In this document: in pieces, positions 59,460-64,000 of the stretch | How positions within the stretch are numbered: the stretch's first letter is position 1 | Layout: each line of letters opens with the position of its first letter | Translations under genes and position numbers: made by a program | The notes under the pieces: generated by a model | What the model was told of the DNA's origin: nothing | Seen by the model: the letters and a program-made list of their open reading frames with translations, nothing else | Databases searched by the model: none | NCBI RefSeq assembly: GCF_910592395.1 | Contig: NC_088314.1 | Span: 16,465,998 to 16,529,997, forward strand | Direction: 5' to 3' | Origin: Lineus longissimus | Lineage: Eukaryota > Nemertea > Pilidiophora > Heteronemertea > Lineidae | Length of the DNA stretch: 64,000 nt

Positions 59460-60393
59460 TATTACTATAAAGGGGTAAAAGTTAGTTATGAAGGAATAAA
59501 AAGTCAGGTATTTGGGAAGCAAAAGTTAATTTCTTCTGAAAAGGAAATGCAATATTAAGGGTTTGGTCAAAATCCTCTGGGTCCGGTTTCAGTCAGTTCG
59601 CAATAACGAGTGAGTATTTAAGATTAAGTGCATTAAATGCTATGAATCGACTGATATTGCAAAGTATCGTACTATACTCTGCCAAAATTGAAATGATGCA
59701 CAATATTGTCCTATTACTAATTAGTTTATAAATGTCTTTCAAAAAAGTTATTAAATGTCTTTCAAAAGAGTTTATAAATGACTATCAAAAAGTTTACAAA
59801 TGTCTCTCAAAAGTTTATAAAATGTCTTTCAAAAAGTTTATAAAATGTCTCTTTTAAAACTGCAACGCTGGATCAGCTGGAGCCTGGAACGGTATCGGGT
59901 CTCGTGTTGACATCAGGGCGAATTGAAGAGTATTCTGGGTGCTGGGCACATCATCCGTGGACGTTATAGAACATGTAGAAGTTGAATAGTTCGGTACACA
60001 CAGAGATAGACGTGTACTATGTGCACTGATGAAGACGGTGTCCGTCAATCGATTAAAAAATGCTGCGCTCACACTCGCAGTGATTCATGGCAATCACAGT
60101 GATTTATAACAAAGTGACGATATATAATGAAATTCGCACTTACGTCACGAACAGTTAAGAAAAAATTCACGATTTTATAAATATTATATTGACAAACGAA
60201 CGTCACTATTCTGCCTCCCGATGAAATGAGCGAGTTAGAAATGCACGTAGGTGTACACGTAATGTATATAATGCACTGCAGTAGCACTAGCACGTGGCGT
60301 GAAAAACGGAGTCCTCGGTTAGAATCGGATCCAAGATTGTAACGCATCCGGACTCACTGTCCTCACGAATTGAAGATCCTGGGAAGGTCGCCA

Positions 60394-60738
60394 TGTTATA
60401 TTTTCACAGGTTACTAAAGAAAGAATTCCTGAATTTGCCTTCTAACGTCCGGATCCTTTATTCTAAAACTGTTTCACAAGATTTAACACGCCAAAGTCAT
60501 AGTTGATAAAGTAGTTCGTCGGGATGACTATTCGAGCACATGACTGGAAAGACTCGGGAGACTGCAAAAACTGCCGAGAGCATGGGGACACGCTGTTTTA
60601 TATCGATTCGCAGATTTGTCTGCACCAATCAGGGGGCAACGTTCATGCGTCTCCATCCAATGAGGAGCCGCATCAATGCTGACGTAATTGATCACGCTGG
60701 GGAGAATGGAGAATTATAAGTAGACCGTTGGAATTTTC
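60394..60738 (-). mobile_element. LTR (truncated at its 5' end) of unit 1
   Basis: Matches the 62496-62906 LTR, but its 5' ~65 bp are missing and it is joined directly to the end of gag unit 2 (at about 60736). After the LTR end (TAACA on the minus strand) follows TGGCGACCTTCCC, a putative primer-binding site. About 930 bp of leader with ~23-bp AAATGTCTTTCAAAAAG-type repeats leads to gag. Confidence 0.8.
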
Positions 60739-61494
60739 TGACTAAGATGAACCTGAGGTAGACTTTTGACCTCTATGGACAAATCTTGCACTTCTGTGCG
60801 AAGAGCAGCAAGTTGCTCAGTAAGCCTGTCAACTGCGCAAGCACTACTGTTAGTGGATGCACTAGCAGTGGCCACATGGACCTGATCAGTGATAAATGAT
60901 ACCTGCTTATTAGCAGTAGTTGGCCTGTCTGGCTCAGAAAAATCTAAATATTGTTGAGCACGTTCAACGAGAACTGCCACATCTGCATCTGCAGGGGCAG
61001 CCATGATGACTGCTGCCTGACAATTGGTAGGCAAGACCTGTAAGAACTTGTCACGAACCTGGACCTCATTATAATGAATACGCTGGGCAGCTAAGCGTAT
61101 CTTATTCAGAGTCATTTCGGCGGAATCGCCTGGGGTATGGGAGAGAGAATGAAAATGCTTGACATTGGCAAAATTTGAATGGGTTGGACTGAACCGCTGC
61201 ATAGACTGTGCTCTGAGATTAGCGATAGTGGGGAAAACTTCCCTTTGTCCACAGACGGGTTTTGCCACGGAGTCTAGCCTTGAACAACGTTATAATGTGT
61301 ATCATCTCTGCAGCATTTGCTGGCTCGTGGAGATTATGGAAGTGGAGGTAGTCCATAAACGACAAGATATAGTCCATAAACGACAAGATATGTGCATGAC
61401 AATTGTCATGGTCGATCACTTCACCATCAAACAAAGGAGGTAGAAAATCAGTGCCCCTGAAAGCAGGTGGTGCTGGATCTGCTGGCTCTGCCAT
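60736..61494 (-). pseudogene. LTR retrotransposon gag-like frame, unit 2 (frameshifted)
   Basis: Near-identical to unit 1, starting at 61494. A 2-bp deletion near 61240-61250 shifts the frame after GKTRLWTKG. An 18-bp in-frame direct duplication (ILSFMDYILSFMDY) lies at about 61353-61391. It ends abruptly at the LTR of unit 1. Confidence 0.8.
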
Positions 61495-62495
61495 TATTAC
61501 TATAAAGGGGTAAAAGTTAGTTATGAAGGAATAAAAAGTCGGGTATTTGGGAAGCAAAAGTATTTTTTTCTGAAAAGAAAATGCAATATTAAGGGTTGGG
61601 TTGGTTCGTTGTCTATCTTGCTGTAACAGGGCAAAGCTAAACAAAGTTCATATTACAAATACAGTTGTCAAAATCCTCGGGGTCTGGTTTCAGTCAGTTC
61701 GCAATAACGAGTGAGTATTTAAGATTAAGTGCATTAAAATCTATGAATCGACTGATATTGCAAAGTTTTGTACTATACTCTGCCAAAATTGAAATGATGC
61801 ACAATATTGTCCTACTACTAATTAGTTTATAAATGTCTTTCAAAAAGTTATTAAATGTCCTTCAAAAAAGTTTAAAAATGACTATCAAAAAGTTTACAAA
61901 TGTCTCTCAAAAGTTTATAAAATGTTTTTCAAAAAGTTTATAAAATGTCTCTTTTAAAACAGCAACGCTGGATCAGCTGGAGCCTGGAGCGGTATCGGGT
62001 CTCGTGTTGACATCAGGGCGAATTGAAGAGTATTCTAGCTGCTGGGCACATCATCCGTGGACGTTATAGAACATGTACAAGTTGAATAGTTCGGTGCACA
62101 CAGAGATAGACGTGTACTATGTGCACTGACGAAGACGGTGTCCGTCAATCGATTAAAAAATGCTGCTGCGCTCACACTCGCAGTGATTCATGGCGATCAC
62201 AGTGATTTATAACAAAGTGACGATATATAATGAAATTCGCACTTACGTCACGAACAGTTTAGAAAAAATTCACGATTTTATAAATATTATATTGACAAAC
62301 GAACGTCACTATTCTGCCTCCCGATGAAATGAGCGAGTTAGAAATCACGTAGGTGTACACGTAATGTACATAATGCACTGCAGTAGCACTAGCAAGTGGC
62401 GTGAAAAACGGAGTCCTCGGTTAGAATCGGATCCAAGATTGTAACGCATCCGGACTCGCTGTCCTCACGAATTGAAGATCCTGAGAAGGTCGCCA

Positions 62496-62906
62496 TGTTA
62501 TATATTCACAGGTTACTAAAGTAAGAATTCCTGAATTTGCCTTCTGCCTTCCGGATCCTTTATTCTAAAACTGTTTCACAAGATTTAGCAGGCCAAAGTC
62601 ATAGTTGATAAAGTAGTTCGTCGGGATGACTATTCGAGCACATGACTGGAAAGACTTGGGAGACTGCAAAAACTGCCGAGAGCATGGGGACACGCTGTTT
62701 TATATCGATTCGCAGCTTTGTCTGCACCAATCAGGGGGCAATGTTCATGCGTCTCCATCCAATGAGGAGCCGCATCAACGCTGACGTAATTGATCACGTA
62801 ATTGATCACGCTGGGGAGAATGGAGAATTATAAGTAGACCGTGGGAATTTTCACATTACAGTGCTACTCATAAGAAAGGTTTTACAATTACATGTACTAT
62901 ACAACA
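62496..62906 (-). mobile_element. LTR of unit 2, full length (411 bp)
   Basis: Begins TGTTGTATAG and ends ATATAACA on the minus strand. It is followed at once by TGGCGACCTTCTCAGGATC (62477-62495), a putative tRNA primer-binding site, then a ~1-kb leader with ~23-bp repeats (about 61810-61950). The solo LTR at 8547-9041 has the same ends. Confidence 0.82.
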
Positions 62907-64000
62907 AAATGACTCCGTAAAAAAAACGTTGATAAGGTAACCCTTTTAAAGTGTGTTTTGCCCCTTATTTCATTCAAATATGCTTCCAGATCGGCTGAAA
63001 TTTCACTTAAATCTCATTTACAATTTTCTTTGAAAGACAAATAATGAAAAAATACAAAAGTGTATGGACTTTAAAATTGTGATCATGTGCCTGTATTAAC
63101 CAGTTTTAGTCGTATTTAAGTGCTCAAATTAAGGCGGAAAATATAAGGTGTTGTCAGACGTAATCAAAAGGCCTGGTGGTGAAAACAAGGGGGTTACAGT
63201 ATTAGTATTTTGATGCTAAGATTTGTCTTGGAAATGTCGGGCATGCTCTGCTTACTTCGTTTTGGATGAATGTTATCGTTTCAAATGTTTATGCATAATT
63301 GATAGGCCAGTCAAAACGAGTGGTTTATATTTCAAAATGCTAGGTATTACAGGGGTGTAACTAGCTTTCTGGTCTTTGGGGGACGGCTCTCTGGGCTTAG
63401 TTGTTCGAAACGAGTTTTCTCCCTAACGCTGGCATTAACTTAACATAGCGTTATTTCCTTCAGTTAAGCCCTTAGACTTAACGCCAGGTTAAGTATGAAA
63501 TGCCAGCGTTGGCGACAAAACTTATTTTGAAATTTTTCAGCCAAAATTGCTGTCAAAAACCTATGTTTTGGGTGACTTTTGGAGGGGGGCATCCCCCTAG
63601 CTATGACCTTGGGCAAGACTTGTCCTGGAGATGTTGGGCACGCTCTCTGTTTACTTCATGTTGAATTTATCGGATTGTTTCAAGCCGTTAGTGCATTATT
63701 GATAAGCTGGTCAAAATGAGGGGTTTATTTTTTTAAATGCTGGGTAAGACAATGTACAGAGGGGTGTTGCTAGCTTTCTGGTCTTGGGGGAAGGGCAAAA
63801 TGACTTTAAATGAATATTTCCACCAAAACAAGGCTAAAAACTGTTTTTTGGTCACTTTGGGGGGGGGGGCATTTTTCCCTCCCTCCCTCGCTCCCTCCCT
63901 CTAGCATCTCTGCTTTAATACTCTATGTTGGATTAGTGTTATTGTTTCAAGCATTTGTGCATGAATGATAGGGTGGTAAAAACATGGGTTTACTATAATT
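62907..64000. repeat. Degenerate ~400-bp tandem repeat, no gene
   Basis: Related blocks start near 63225, 63620 and 63900. Each contains GCTCTCTGTTTACTTCATG-like, TGATAGGCCAGTCAAAACGA-like and AGCTTTCTGGTCTTTGGGGG-like stretches with many differences. 62907-63220 shows nothing recognisable. Confidence 0.65.

Overview
This is a window of animal (invertebrate metazoan) nuclear DNA, not bacterial. It holds four intron-rich housekeeping genes with GT-AG introns, and the reading phases chain correctly across all 60 exons I could place. The non-coding space is filled with minisatellites, MITEs, tRNA- and 5S-derived SINEs, Mutator-like elements, LINE remnants, a hAT remnant and LTR retrotransposon pieces. 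The phylum cannot be fixed from the sequence. The compact 1-5 kb spacing, the vertebrate-like exon structure and the repeat types would suit a lophotrochozoan or an invertebrate deuterostome.

Layout. (1) 300-10615, minus strand: the 5' part (15 exons, about 710 codons) of TUBGCP6, a gamma-tubulin ring complex subunit; the gene runs off the left edge. (2) 13857-28981, plus strand: complete ACAD9 (18 exons, 644 aa), a mitochondrial acyl-CoA dehydrogenase and complex I assembly factor. TUBGCP6 and ACAD9 are a divergent pair, and a 2.3-kb Mutator-like element (11516-13833) sits between them, ending 23 bp before the ACAD9 start codon. (3) 33614-37399, minus strand: complete RPL18A (5 exons, 176 aa), convergent with ACAD9 across a minisatellite-rich 4.6-kb gap. 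(4) 41163-56777, plus strand: complete XPOT (22 coding exons, 964 aa), the tRNA export receptor. It is divergent from RPL18A, and a second, inverted copy of the same Mutator-like family (37896-39174, perfect 11-bp target duplication) sits in that promoter space. (5) 57470-64000: a repeat graveyard with a hAT transposase remnant, a tandem pair of LTR-leader-gag units with no visible pol, and a degenerate repeat of about 400 bp.

The four genes have unrelated jobs (microtubule nucleation, mitochondria, ribosome, tRNA export), so this is a neighbourhood rather than a pathway cluster. I found no clearly new multi-gene system. The most unusual signal is structural. At six places, tandem duplication has copied an exon edge together with its splice donor or acceptor into the adjoining intron: TUBGCP6 exons 1, 6, 7, 12 and 14, and ACAD9 exon 16. 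These leave arrays of decoy splice sites. In addition, one MITE inserted exactly into a splice donor, and several others lie within about 100 bp downstream of donors.
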